A stretch of 64,000 nucleotides of DNA from Orobanche coerulescens (Eukaryota > Streptophyta > Magnoliopsida > Lamiales > Orobanchaceae), in NCBI GenBank assembly GCA_033398695.1, contig CM065809.1, positions 172,660,501 through 172,724,500 of the forward strand. The letters are read 5' to 3'. The stretch's first letter is position 1, and every line of letters starts with the position of its first letter. Both the position numbers and the translations under genes were made by a program. This document shows, piece after piece, positions 1-11,084 of this stretch. The notes under the pieces are model-generated. The model ran no database searches. It was not told the DNA's origin and was given only the letters and a program-made list of their open reading frames with translations.

Positions 1-1
1 A

Positions 2-991
2 TCTTATGCCTTTGTGGCCTCGAGGGCCCAATCTTGGGTGCTTCAGGACCACATCTTACGCAGCAGTGGTGTATGTGATATGGATTATGATTATGATTGT
101 GCTTTGACTTGTCTTCGAGATATGATTCCAAGTTTTGACTTTGGCAGTTTCACTAAAAAGGACACCGCCCCCCCTAAAGCCCAACACACATTGGCGAGTG
201 CTCTTTTTAGTAAGATTGTCCAGGACATGGAAGTTCACTTTGAGATGACTGTTAGACAAAAAGCTGTTTTTGAGTGTCTGCGTGCACCACATGCTCAAGA
301 ATTTCTCCTTGCCATCCCTATAGATGGTCTCGGTCAACATATGTCGCCGATTGAGTATCGCACTATCCTTAAATATCGCCTTATGATCCCTATTTTTCCG
401 GTTGATGAAATTTGCCCAGTTTGTCACAAAGCTTGTTTGGATTCATTCGGAGAGCATGCAGTTCATTGTAGAGAGCTTCCGGGGTTCAAATACCGACACG
501 ATTTGGTTAGGGATGTTCTTTTTGACATATTCAGGCGGGCTGGGATTTCAGTTAAGAAAGAAGCACCTGTGAATTTCTTGACTGACCCGATAGAAGGAAG
601 ATCGACACTTAGACCAGCTGACATTTTGGTCTTTGGATGGATAGGAGGGAAACATGCTTGTGTAGATCTAACGGGGGTTTCTCCACTTGTGGGATTGGGG
701 AATCATGCTTTTACGGCAGGTCAGGCTGCTTTGAAAGCCGCTTCATGCAAAGTAACCAAACACGAGAAAGCGTGCCTTGATAACCAACACGCGTTTATAC
801 CTTTTGCATTTGATACATTTGGCTTCCTTGCACCTGAGGCTGTGGAGCTGCTCAAAAGAGTCCAACGGGTTATGCATGGCAATGTTACGACCCCAAGGTC
901 TCTGAATGTAGTTTTTAAAAGACTTAGTTTTGCTATTCAAAAAGGGCTAGCGGCGCAGCTTGTTGCCCGCTTGCCTGTCGTTTCAGTGTAA
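2..991 (+). CDS. C-terminal part of a reverse-transcriptase-linked protein with zinc motif and nuclease-like domain (partial)
   Basis: The frame is open from the first bases of the window and ends at TAA 989-991, so only the C-terminal ~329 residues are seen. No ATG marks a start; the real one lies upstream. In the middle is a zinc-type motif (CPVC ... HAVHC), followed by RHD, then KKE, then RPADI about 50 residues further on and VDLT. This order (CCHC-like motif, then K/E and a PD...D core) resembles the restriction-enzyme-like nuclease found after the reverse transcriptase in some non-LTR retrotransposons. Similar tails occur in RT proteins of animals and protists. A 14-A run at about 1081-1094, shortly after the stop, could be the tail of a retroposed copy. 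Family assignment is from motif recognition; cleavage activity is inferred only. It could also be a domesticated gene. Confidence 0.62.
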   Translation, partial: SYAFVASRAQSWVLQDHILRSSGVCDMDYDYDCALTCLRDMIPSFDFGSFTKKDTAPPKAQHTLASALFSKIVQDMEVHFEMTVRQKAVFECLRAPHAQEFLLAIPIDGLGQHMSPIEYRTILKYRLMIPIFPVDEICPVCHKACLDSFGEHAVHCRELPGFKYRHDLVRDVLFDIFRRAGISVKKEAPVNFLTDPIEGRSTLRPADILVFGWIGGKHACVDLTGVSPLVGLGNHAFTAGQAALKAASCKVTKHEKACLDNQHAFIPFAFDTFGFLAPEAVELLKRVQRVMHGNVTTPRSLNVVFKRLSFAIQKGLAAQLVARLPVVSV

Positions 992-2293
992 AATGTTCAA
1001 ACTTTCTATTTCCTATACAAAAAAGTTATTTCCAAAAAAAATATTTTGACGTTTTAATCTAACAACCAACCCCCATCCCAAAAAAAAAAAAAAAGAAGAA
1101 GAACTCAATTAGCTTTCAAAATCACCAATACCCCCTCTCGATATCTATTCCTATATACGAGGGTGCCTGTTAAGAAAAAAACAAACGTCAATGCAGTAGT
1201 TGTATTATCTTAGAAGAATATTTTTTTTTTTTTTTGGTAATTTGGCCAACTTTCAGATTTGCAATTATACTTGGAAGATAATAAGAATGTAAATGCGTCA
1301 AAATGCATTTTAAGAAGAAAGGAAGGACAATAAAGGCAAGGTTTTGACCTCGAAAAATCCTCAATGTCTCCCAAGCACTACTAAACTTGTTTATACCCAC
1401 ACAGGGGTCCATCATAATAGGACTCCTAATTAAATAAAAGACTCTTAATTAATAATGATAATAATAATAATGATAATAATAAACGGCCGCGGCATTTTGG
1501 CCCGCGGCCCGCGGCTCCTCAGCCCGCACCCGTCTTCCCACGCCTGTGCTAGACCAGATCCATAACACTTACTACCTCTGCCCACCAAAGGTATGTTCAC
1601 TTCCCAAAAAACATCTTTGACCATTAATATTTTTCATTATATATAAATTAAAGTTACAGGAGAAAATAAAAATGAAGACAAATCTAACAAGTACTTACAA
1701 TTTTTGTTAGATATTTGTTACAATTTATCGTCAAAGTTTGTAAATTTTGAAGAGAGAAGTCAAAATGAGCCTATTTTGGGGGATAGATCGAGTATTTGAG
1801 AATAAAACTGAACTACTAGGCAACAATAACCTTCCCAAAATCATATTCAACAACAGTCAGAAACAGCAAACAAACCTGATGTCAACTAATACAAAATCAC
1901 TTATGGAGTGTGCTATTTTCTACTATGCGTGCGAATATAACATGTCCATTGCTTATGAGCAGATGAAGATATCTAGATTCGAACTAATTCTAAAAGATAC
2001 TGAACATGTGTGTGCGGCGCTTACTAAGGGATCGATGTCAATGGGAGGAGGGGATAGGTCGAAAGGCAAAGCCCGACAGAGAGAGAATTGTTTCTTGTTC
2101 TTCTTCTGATGGCACCAAAACGCACCGTTTTGGAGCTTGTGAGACGGCGGGACGCAGAGGGAATGCCGGACAAAGCAAGCACTGTTAAATTGTTGATGGC
2201 AGCCGAGAGGGAAGACATTTGTCTTTTCTGGAAAATACAATATTTTTGGAGTTCCGCCGATTGTGGATAAAATCTATCCGAGACCACTGGAGA
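992..2293. other. Non-coding stretch without a recognisable gene
   Basis: Holds the A-rich tail at about 1081-1094, an (AAT/GAT)n microsatellite at 1449-1482, a short GC-rich patch just after it (CCGCGGCCCGCGG at about 1500) and low-complexity sequence. Open frames of up to 120 codons at 1747-2287 overlap on both strands with no recognisable domain, so none is called. Confidence 0.5.
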
Positions 2294-2303
2294 TGTTAAA
2301 CGA

Positions 2304-3542
2304 GGGAAAAAATCAATTTTGGTTTTAACTCAAATCAAAATTGGTTCTCCAATTATACTTCAATCGGTTTTGACCCTGTAATTTCACTTTGTCTTCACTT
2401 TTGGTCCTGCCGCCGGATACTGATACACACGCGTCTAACTCCGTCTCCAGTCACTCACACGTTTTCATTTTTAGTCCTGTAATGTAGCTTGCAATCAATT
2501 CTGGTCCTGTATTGAGCTCTCAATCGATTTTGATCCTGTAATTTAACTCTCGGTCGATTTTGGTCCTGTAATTTAACTTTCAATCGATTTTGGTCCTATA
2601 ATTAAAAATTAAAAAATAAATAAATAAAAAATTCTAATATTTTTATATTAATATTCCAGAATTAAAACTAATTATCTAAAGTTCCAATTTTTTTAAAAAA
2701 ATATTATCAAATTTAGAAAAATATTATTATCATTTTCTATAAAATAAATAAAAAAATTCCAGTTTTCTTTACATAAAAAACTGTTTATAAATACATTCCA
2801 AATGCTTTTAATTTTTTTATTTTTGATTTATTAAAAAAATTGGAACTTTAGATAGTTAATTTTAATTCTGGAATATTAATATAAAAATATAGAATTTTTT
2901 ATTTATTTATTTTTTAATTTTTTAATTATCAAAATATTTTTTTTTTAATTTTTTTGCCACGTGTCGGCCACATGGCCTGACATGGACCCGCTATTTTTGC
3001 CACGTGTCAGCCACGTCAGCTCCGATGGCCGGAAAATACTACGGCCGGCGACGAGGACTAAATTGGCGAAATCAGGAGAGAGATGTTGGGTTTTTTGGTC
3101 CGCCGGAAACATATGAGATTTTTTGGCCAATTGGTCCCACATACTGGACCAATTTGATAATTTTCTCTATAACAAAAATAGATTGAAAGTTAAATTATAT
3201 GACAAAATCGATTTAGAACTCAATTATAGGACCAAAATCGATTGAAAGTTAAATTACAGGACCAAAATCGATCGAGAGTTAAATTACAGGACCAAAATCG
3301 ATTGAGAGCTCAATTACAGGACCAAAATTGTTTGCAAGCTACATTACAGGACTAAAAATGAAAACGTGTGAGTAACCGGAAAAATTTCTGGCGACGGAGT
3401 TAGGCGCGTGTGTATCACCATCCGGCGACAGGACCAAAAGCGGAGACAAAGTGAAATTACAGGACCAAAGCCGATTGAAGTATAATTACAGGACCAATTT
3501 TAATTTGGGGTAACATTAGAGGACCAAAATTGATTTTTTCTC
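2304..3542. mobile_element. Foldback MULE-like non-autonomous element, 1.24 kb
   Basis: The ends are inverted copies (GRGAAAAAATCAATTTTGG inward) flanked by a perfect 10-bp direct repeat TGTTAAACGA at 2294-2303 and 3543-3552. Each arm consists of about 30-bp tandem units of the type 'ggaccaaaatcgattgaaagttaaattaca'-like sequence, antiparallel in the two arms (about 2310-2610 and 3180-3535). Inside lies a second inverted pair (about 2635-2720 and 2825-2930), so most of the element can fold on itself. Only 2945-3150, with CACGTGTCGGCC-like sequence, is unpaired. A 9-11-bp target duplication with long inverted repeats is typical of MULEs. No transposase is encoded. Confidence 0.75.
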
Positions 3543-3552
3543 TGTTAAACGA

Positions 3553-4039
3553 GGTAGCCTAGTGGTTTCGGGTTAGTCCTAGCGGGCTTTGGATTAAATG
3601 GTTCGGATAAAAAAAACTCGGATTTAAACGGGCTAAGAAATATCGGTTCTAACCCTAATCCTAACGGGCTTCGGGCTAAACGGGCTAAATATTTAAAAAT
3701 CTATTTTTTATTTTTTTATAAGTCATAAACAAAAAAAACAGTAACAATATATTTTATATATATATCAACAACTATACTCTAATAAATATAACAAAAAATA
3801 CATTTTTATGTATATAATATATACACTATATTAACAAATACAGTAATAATACATATTAGATATAATATTATTACATATATAATATTAATATATATTATAT
3901 ATATAATATTAGATATAATATCAAGATATATTACATATATTAATATGATGATTTATTTTAAGATTTTTGTTTAATATTAAACGTTCATGAAATAGACTCT
4001 AAGTGCTTTTCTTTATAAATGGCCAGCTGAGCCCTTCCC
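3553..4039. other. Repeat-rich spacer, no gene
   Basis: 3575-3690 repeats CGGGCTAAA/CGGGCTTCGG motifs, the kind seen in the subterminal parts of plant hAT-type elements, but no matching inverted end was found. 3700-4030 is AT-rich with long TATA and ATATAA runs. No supported gene. Confidence 0.4.
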
Positions 4040-5255
4040 AATATTTTTTTGATAGTATTAGGATTTCGTGCGAAAGTTAAAAGTTAAATATATTATAACT
4101 GTGATATTAAAATTTTGGGAAAACATATATAAAATTTGAAAAAGTAAACATAAATTTTAGTATTCTCATTTGTTTGATTTAAATAAACATTTGTTTTTCT
4201 AATTTTTTTTAAGTACTTGTTTGAGATCGGAAATCGGATCCTTAGCATATTATATTTTTTCTTATCTTAGCCCGTCGCACATGTAAAATTTGATTTCGCC
4301 AACGAATTCGAGGGGGAATTGTCTTCAAAAAGAGGATAATATATCTGTCAAGATCTGTTTTCATTTTATTGTATACCTTTATGTTTTGATTGATTTAGAT
4401 TTTGACATTTAGAATTTGATTTGAAGTTTTGATTTGATTTTATTAAATTATAAAGTTTATTTGTTTCTTGATCACTAAGTTATTATGTTTTATAAGTAGA
4501 CAGCTTATAGATCGTTATTTCTTAATAAAACATTGGGATTTTTTTTGTTATCACATATTTTATTTGAATTCTTCCGGTATTCATGTTTAATCAATAAATA
4601 GATCTATCCATTTGTTGGATATTCTCAGAATCAAAGATTTATTCTTAAAAGTAGATTTATTCCTTAAAGAAGAAAAGAGAAAAAGTAAAGACAAAAAAAA
4701 AAAAAAATTCCTTAAAAATAAAGCTAGAGTGCAAAGGAACTTGAGAAGTAATTTTCAGAAAAAAAAAAAAAAAATAATAAGAGTAGAATCTTAATGAGCA
4801 GTAGCGAATAATACCCACAGTCACACACAGTAAAGTGGCTTCAAAATTTATATTAAAACATCATCATCATCATCACTCAACTGACATTTACAGTCATATG
4901 CATTCCTTTAGCACAATGCTGATCAACACTGCACATGAAGTAATGCTTATGTGGGAACAGCTAACGCAACACTGCCTCTTTCCTGAACCATTATGTGGGA
5001 AAATGCTAATCAATGAATTCTCTCTCTCTATGTGTGTGTGAGAGAGAGTGAGGGAGATTAATGCAACTCAAGACATATGGAGGTAAGAATTTATAGGGGT
5101 TAATGTCCGCTGTTTGCAGGGACCCACCGGTATCACCATTCTTGCTTTTAGTATTATTTTTAATAATATACAATTTGAAGCGTGCTTATAGTTGTGGGAC
5201 TCTGCCAGATTTTGTTTCCTTGGTCAAAACTATTGGATCAATTTTTATGATGGCA
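4040..5255. repeat. Duplicated segment, copy 1 (pair of 30187-32010)
   Basis: From 'attaggatttcgtgc' at about 4065 this segment matches the segment starting at about 30200 over most of its length: the same AT-rich leader, the same A-rich stretch, the same 3' flank of the phytocyanin gene ('taaagtggcttcaaaattta' at about 4831 and 31146), and the same upstream region with GA/GT microsatellite and TATA-like sequence. It is shorter because the gene body is largely deleted. A third, shorter copy lies at 23175-23325. Confidence 0.8.
4875..5000 (-). pseudogene. Deleted relic of the phytocyanin gene
   Basis: Alignment by eye to the intact gene at 31197-31789 shows the end of exon 2 (plus-strand 'atgcattcctttagcac', about 4898) joined almost directly to the beginning of exon 1 (plus-strand 'ctgaaccattatgtggg', about 4983). 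Nearly all coding sequence and the intron are missing. The start-codon complement (cat) and the upstream GA/GT microsatellite persist. This is a dead copy of a duplicated gene; an adjacent hexa-His ORF on the plus strand is only a CAT microsatellite. Confidence 0.7.
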
Positions 5256-6047
5256 CAAATTTAAAAAAAAAAAACAAATCAAACCAAACTAAATTGATGG
5301 GCCATTTTTAAAAGTGGTGAAAAAATCCCAATTTTTTAAAAAAAAAAAAAGAAAGAAATTTTCCTTTTATAAGAAAAACAAATTTTTGGCGGACAGCCCA
5401 ATAAATTTTAAAAATTTGGTAATATTTGTTACAATATATTTGACCGTTGGGGGGAGTAGCAACACCATTTTTTAAGAAAGATCAAGATGAGGAAGACGAC
5501 ATGTGTGTGTGTGTGTGTTTTTCGTTTGTGTTGTTTTGCAGGTGGGAAGGAGGAAGACGACATGTGTGTGTGTGTGTTTCGTTTGTGTTGTTTTGCAGGT
5601 GGGAAGGAGGAAGACGACATGTGGGGAAGGAGGGGTTTTATGTATGAAAAAAAAATCGGGTAGTATAGGTGACCACTCCCTGCACTTAGGGTAGTGTTAG
5701 GGTAAAATTGGGTAGTTTTGAGTTGGAGGGTTTTATTGGATAGAGGTGATGTGGCACCTAAGGTATTAGGTGACCACTCCCCCCTCTCTAAATATATATA
5801 TCTGAATCACACATTACCCCTCCGTTCCACTTCAAAAAATTTATTTCAAGAAATAATTTTTAAGAAGAGTCCACTTTCATAATGAAATATTGATACATCT
5901 AACTAAATTTTATAATATTTTCAAATAAATAATTTTTGTTATCTAAATAAGAATTAGTAGTAGCTTATATTACACAAAACAGATGATAGAAATTGATTGC
6001 CCTTAGCAATTCACCGAGACATATATAAGAATATAAGCTAGAAAAAG
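5256..6047. other. Intergenic stretch with tandem repeat, no gene
   Basis: AT-rich. Contains the 5491-5629 tandem repeat and two direct copies of TAGGTGACCACTCCC at about 5666 and 5768 that may mark a small non-autonomous element; no inverted ends or target duplication were found for it. Confidence 0.4.
5491..5629. repeat. Tandem repeat, 61/57-bp units (2.3 copies)
   Basis: The unit begins GGAAGACGACATGTGTGTG and continues through a GT microsatellite to 'ttgcaggtgggaagga'. Copies start at 5491, 5552 and 5609 (truncated). The length difference comes from the GT run. Confidence 0.8.
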
Positions 6048-6139
6048 GTATCAAGTTACATCCTCATACGGCGCATCGCCTCGCTCGGGTTCCATACTCG
6101 AGCTAACAAGCGAGCGCTCTGGTTCGGTTCACAACTTTA
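6048..6139. repeat. Repeat split by a MITE (pair of 12633-12724)
   Basis: About 90 bp ('aagttacatcctcatacggc ...' to 'cacaacttta') nearly identical to 12633-12721. Here the sequence is interrupted after TTA by the element at 6140-6988 and resumes at 6989 ('ttaaacttcaat'). The other copy is uninterrupted and so shows the pre-insertion state. Confidence 0.85.
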
Positions 6140-6988
6140 GCCTGTGTTTAGCACTAACTTATCAGTTAGTTTATAAACTTCAGGAGTTTATTTGACCATT
6201 GCCTAAAAAAAAGCTTGTTTCGTAAACGACTAGCTTCTCAAATCAGCTAGCTTGTCAGCTATAGCTTATATAAGCTAGCTGATTGATAAGCTAATTTTTC
6301 AAGCTTATGAAAAAAGAAGGTAGCTTCTCATCTTTATATATTCCATATATGTCCGTGACCTAAATAAAAATATATTTCCCTGAATAAAGTTCGTGACGAC
6401 ATTGCCGCTTTGATATTAGAAAGTGATGATCTAGCTTAGTTTGCTCTTTTTTTAGACCACATGGAAGTTCATTAAAATTTTGTGTTTGATTTATCTTTTA
6501 TATTTTACGAAATCTTTTTGATACCTATTATTGTTGTGAACTTGTTCGTAACTAAACTAACAATTATTACACACACAAGTCCTATTTAGCGGCAATTTTA
6601 AACCATCAAAAATAAATTATCAATGACTTTTCAAAGTGACAATGAACTGTGAATAGTACATATGTGTAATTTAGAGATAGTATATATTAAAATAATAATA
6701 GACAAAAATATCATTTATTTTATGTTATAACAATTATTGTTATAATATACTGAGAAAGTTTAAAAAATAATAGAAAATAAAAGTGATGTCATTTTATGTA
6801 ATTTTATAAAAAAAAACAGCTAGCTTATCAGCTAATTTGCTAAACATCTACATTCAGATCAGCTAGCTTATCAGCTAATTTGCTAAACATCTATATTCAA
6901 ATCAGCTAGCTTATCAGTTACCCAATCAGCTACTGGCTGGCTTATCAGCTACAAGCTAACTTATCAGCTAGTTTTGTTAAACACAGCC
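6140..6988. mobile_element. Tourist-like (PIF/Harbinger) MITE, 849 bp
   Basis: Terminal inverted repeats GCCTGTGTTTAGCA (left) and GGCTGTGTTTAACA (right, reverse complement) agree at 12 of 14 positions. The flanking direct repeat is TTA (6137-6139 and 6989-6991), the target size and sequence used by PIF/Harbinger elements. The uninterrupted copy at 12716-12726 has a single TTA, confirming both boundaries. Inside are 43-bp tandem units starting CAGCTAGCTTATCAG at 6817, 6860 and 6903, and subterminal TAGCTTATCAGCTA motifs. No transposase is encoded. Confidence 0.85.
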
Positions 6989-7062
6989 TTAAACTTCAAT
7001 TCGACAAGCTCTCATAAAAGGGCGGATCTCACTAGGGCGTTCCATTCCCCGATAAAGACTTT

Positions 7063-8009
7063 AAAGGTGTGTAGTTTTAAAATATATTTACTGTATAAGT
7101 GTACTTTTAAACATATTTACCAAATAGGTGTAGTTTTCTATTTAAGTGGGTTTTTATTGTTTTTTTACTTTTTTTTTAAAATCATTATTTTTTCTACCTT
7201 TTTAACTGTTTTGACTGCTTTTTTAAACCGTTTTTTTTAAAAAAAAAAATTATAATATTAATATTAAAAGCCGAAAGTTCTTATTTAAAATTCGTAAATA
7301 AAAAAAATTAAAATAATAATTTTTGGAATTTATTTGTAAATTGTTTTAAAAAAAAACTGGAATATTATTCTACATAAAGAAATAAAAATTTGAATAAATA
7401 TTTTAAATATAGATTTTCTTAAAACCTGCTAGTTTTATTTTTCATAAAAAAAATATTAAGTTCTTAAAAAAATCTGAAAATCTAAAAAAAAAAAGGCATA
7501 TTAAGGTTTAACTAAAAATCTACAATATTATAGTAAAAAATGTTATTTCTATTTTTGAATTTAGAATTTTTCTAGTAAATAGAAATCTATTTTTTTATTT
7601 AAGATTGGAAATTTTTAATAAAAAGAGAAAATCCTAGAAAATAAATATTTAAATACCTGAAAATTTATTAAAAGTAAACAAAATCCGAAAATAAAATTAA
7701 AATAAAATGTTTTTTGTCTTATTGTTTGCATAAATAAAATAAAAGGTTGTAATGTTTGTTTTCTAAAATAAAAAATATATATAAATTTTTCTCGTAAAAA
7801 ATACCTGGATTTTTTTTATCTTAATATAATTAGTTTAAAAATATAACAAAAGAATAAAATCAAAAAATAGTATATAAAATCCGAAAATAAGATTTTATCT
7901 AAAGTAAAAAAACAATAAAAACTGACTTAAATAGAAAACTACACATATTTGGTAAATATATTTGAAAGTACACCTATATGGTAAATATGTTTTAAAATTA
8001 CACTCCTTC
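7063..8009. mobile_element. Inverted-repeat (foldback) element, ~0.95 kb, family unknown
   Basis: The left arm 7063-7171 and right arm 7901-8009 are imperfect reverse complements of about 108 bp, sharing TATTTACCAAATA(G/T)GTGTAG, TTTCTATTTAAGT and TTTTTATTGTTTTTTTACTTT. The intervening 730 bp are very AT-rich with no ORF of substance. No clean target duplication was found (GATAAAGACT / GTAAATAACT is a weak candidate). Confidence 0.6.
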
Positions 8010-8209
8010 GGTAAATAACTCCATCAAATCAGCCAACTTTGACACGGAGCCAAAAAAAAAGGTAGATGAAATCTTCTTGATATGAAATGTGCTGAAAATC
8101 TTTGTGGGGATCGGCCGAACTTTGGAGGACTTGGACCGATAGGTATGCATGGTGCATACTACGTACACATATCGACACATTTAAGTTATTCCGAGTCCGG
8201 TCACCAAAG

Positions 8210-9593
8210 TTATTCCAATCCTCGTATCCGTTTTCTCGCCCAAGTAAATAGTTGATGTGCATGGCGGGTTGCATAACTGTTTACGTCGATTCTCACTTCG
8301 TCTTCTTCATTCGGAATAATCGTTTTCGTATCATTCTCTCCCCCTTTAAAAGGAATTGTCCTCAATTCCGCAATCCCATCGTCTCCAAATGAATTAATTA
8401 ATGCCTCTAAATACTTGACCTCGGAAATATTTGCAGTGCGTACATGGTTCAAAATTTTGAGGCGGTGGGTAGTAGGAGGTCTCAGAGATTCACCAACAAA
8501 ATAACTATCATTATTAATAAAATAATAATAATTATTCTGCGAGGTAATACCGATATCACGACATGACTCATCATCTAACTGGATATCTGAAATGGGAAGC
8601 ACGGGAGTAATAACAGGTCGCTCTTCATCAACTGGTTCCTCATCAAATACTGGCGGTCCGTCACAATCCGGCCCACTTTTCATTTTAATATTATTGGGCT
8701 TCCCAAATAATGGCCCATCAAAAATTAATCCACTAATCCCCATTCGGTAATCATCCAAGATAATAAGTCCATCACAAGAAACTGAGTCGTTATAAAAATT
8801 AGGCCCAAATTTGTCGTTTTCTTCTAACCGACCAATTTTAGTACCAAGCTCAATTTTGTCTTCCACATTCTTAAAAGGCTCGACTTGTGTTAAATATTCA
8901 TCTGGCCATAATTCATTCGACCCATTAATTCCGTTTTGGTCAATTTGGCCAACACAATTAATTGGCCCATGCTCATAATAGCAAGGCCCAAGTATGTCAA
9001 TTAGGGAAATACGGCTCAACTCATCTTCTTCATTGTATTGCACCGTTGAAACCTCTGTCTCACCTACTTCATTGAAATGACAGTAGGGACATCATCTTCA
9101 TCGGAAAAAGGCTCTGCTGGGAATTCCTTTATGGGGAATAACCTTAGATCGAAGGTCGGCGGCGGGGCGTCGAAGGGCTGGTGGTGGGGAAACAACGAGT
9201 GGTGGTATGATGTGGATTTGAACCTTCGATTGAAATATTTTCTGAATTTTTGCCAATCTCTGATTTTAGGCTTACGTTGCTGTGAACGGGACTGTTTCAG
9301 TTTTTGCCACCAGACGGCGGCGCGACCACGAAGGCGTTTTGTCGCCATGAGACTCGACGGTCGACTGGAATTGACTGGAGGTTGAAAATCTCCTCACAGG
9401 CGTGGAGCCAATCAACGCATGCTTCTGGATCGGTACCTCCAACGAACTGCGGAAGATCGTTCACTTTGAACTCGTCTGCATGGTGTGATGAATGTCCGCA
9501 CTCTCCTCCTCGTCTTGGTTGTAGACGTGACTCCAGTAAGTTACGTAATGCTTCGCTTAGCTTCACCAAAAAATCGGCGTCGGTGAAATCCAT
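8210..9593 (-). pseudogene. Retrotransposon gag-type polyprotein, frameshifted
   Basis: Read on the minus strand from ATG 9593. The first piece (to about 9340) contains a gag-type stretch, FVGGTDPEACVDWLHACEEIF. A one-base shift near 9345 moves the frame to a second piece (9348-9064) with RLRGRAAVWWQKLKQSR and WQKFRKYFNRRF, the typical Ty3-type gag core. A third frame from 9043 to 8210 encodes an acidic region with CDGPPVFDEEP and ends at a stop. The two shifts make the gene non-functional as assembled, unless they are sequence errors. No protease, RT or integrase follows; the foldback element at 7063-8009 lies just downstream. The primer-binding site lies just upstream at 9622-9634. Confidence 0.65.
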
Positions 9594-9621
9594 AATGTCA
9601 AAAGGTCAAGACACCAAATGT

Positions 9622-9634
9622 GTCTCTGATACCA
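9622..9634 (-). other. Primer-binding site (initiator Met-tRNA type)
   Basis: Minus strand reads TGGTATCAGAGAC, matching the plant initiator-Met tRNA complement TGGTATCAGAGC over 11 of 12 bases. It sits 29 bp upstream of the gag start codon, where the PBS is expected. Confidence 0.7.
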
Positions 9635-9640
9635 CTTATG

Positions 9641-10330
9641 ATGCGACATAAACGTAAATCACGTGCAACACAACGAAAATATATTTTATGAATTTAGGAC
9701 ACGAATAATTATTTGATGTATGAAATACAACATAAAAATCGTCCGAAAGTAAGGCAATTCGGCCGAATAAAAATAAGCGCAAAGTTTTTATCGAATTAGA
9801 CGTGTAACTCGATAAAGTGATTTCTTCTCAAGACCTATTGAGAATCAATCGGATTAAAACTCGAAAACACGTCGAATAATAATCAAAGTTTCGTAATAAC
9901 TCATCCAACAATTAATACAAGAGTATTTTTATTTCTTCCAAAAATTCATTCCTTTTCTTACATGCCGAAAATGGCCATTTAAATAGACATTAATTACACC
10001 TGAAAATAAAAGACCACCGTCTAACAATACATAACATATATTTAATAAACTACTAATTTGACTAAGAAAATAAGTTGCACACTTCATGTGCAAGGAAGGG
10101 TTCGGCCGCGAGGAGGTGGAGGATGGTGGAAAGAGATCTTTCATGATCTTGATAAGATCTTGGTCCCATGATATCAAGATTTTGATATAAAAAATGTGAT
10201 AAAAAAATCTCCATGCTTGATGAGTTCGGCCGTCAAGAGACACAAAGGTGGAGCATATGGTGGGAAGAGATCTTCATGATCTTTGACAAGATCATAAAAG
10301 ATCTCCTCCACATTTTGTCACTGTCTTGAA
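9641..10330 (-). other. Putative 5' LTR of the gag relic (single copy)
   Basis: Inferred from position only: the sequence immediately upstream of the PBS on the minus strand should be an LTR. A TG...CA span from about 10330 (TGTTCAAGACAG) to about 9645 is possible. It contains a duplicated block of about 80 bp (10093-10170 and 10225-10305, both with TTCGGCCG and AAGAGATCTT). No second LTR copy exists in the window, so the limits are uncertain. Confidence 0.3.
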
Positions 10331-10375
10331 CACCCCCTTATTTTCCTTGTATTATTAGATTGTGGTCTTTTATTT

Positions 10376-10965
10376 TTGACAAGAAAACTAATGAGGTAAG
10401 CAATGACCTCAATTGCTTGGAAAAATTTGCAATTTGTGATTTTGGCATGTGATCTAAGCAATGACGGCATATTTTTTTCTCTCTATATATATTTTTTAAT
10501 TTTTTAAAAAATAAGATAGAGTAACTCACTAGACTTTTTTTCGTAAAAAAACATCCGTAAGTAATCAGAAATCCAATGAAAATATCAGATACATTGTACT
10601 CATTTTAAAACGCAAAACACTATGATTTATAATTAAAAGATTATAATATAATGATTTTAAAAATGATAGATAAAAATATTTTAATATTGAATTTCTGTTC
10701 ATTCATATTTTGTTTTCTTTGTTTTTTAATTTAAACAAACCGAGTTCGGGTTTTTTATAAAAAAAAAATACAAACATTCGTTTTTTGTTTAGTTTTTTTT
10801 TTTTTCCTTCGATTACACAAAAGGACATTCTCAACTTGCCCGGCATGAAATTTTCCTCCGGAATGACAGCACAATAAGTTAGAAAAAATGACTATGAGAC
10901 TATGTTTTTCTTCTCTAAGACTATGTTTAAAGCTAGAATAGATATGCACTCGAAGAGAAACTAGA
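10376..10965. repeat. Dispersed repeat copy 1 (uninterrupted pair of 13048-14310)
   Basis: About 590 bp ('gacaagaaaactaatgaggt ...' to 'tagaatagatatgcactcg') matching 13048-14310. It contains no insertions and provides the empty sites for the RTE tail (at about 10627-10650) and the hAT-like MITE (at about 10886-10898) present in copy 2. Family unknown. Confidence 0.8.
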
Positions 10966-11084
10966 CCCGTCAATTTCGTACAAGACACGAAAATACGATA
11001 CGAAAATTTAGTGTTTGTGTTTAAATTTTGAGTACACGACACGAAAGTACACGACTCTGATTTAGTGTCGTATTTGGGTTTATC

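Noticed and set aside
1747..2287. Overlapping ORFs of 60-120 codons on both strands
   Set aside because: No domain, no splice or promoter evidence, and several overlapping frames of similar length, as expected by chance.
4859..4880. Poly-His tract in a plus-strand ORF
   Set aside because: It is a CAT microsatellite in the 3' flank of the phytocyanin locus, present in three copies of the repeat; no gene context.
7998..8274. ORFs of 60-81 codons on the minus strand below the gag relic
   Set aside because: They overlap the foldback arm and the end of the gag frame; no recognised motif.
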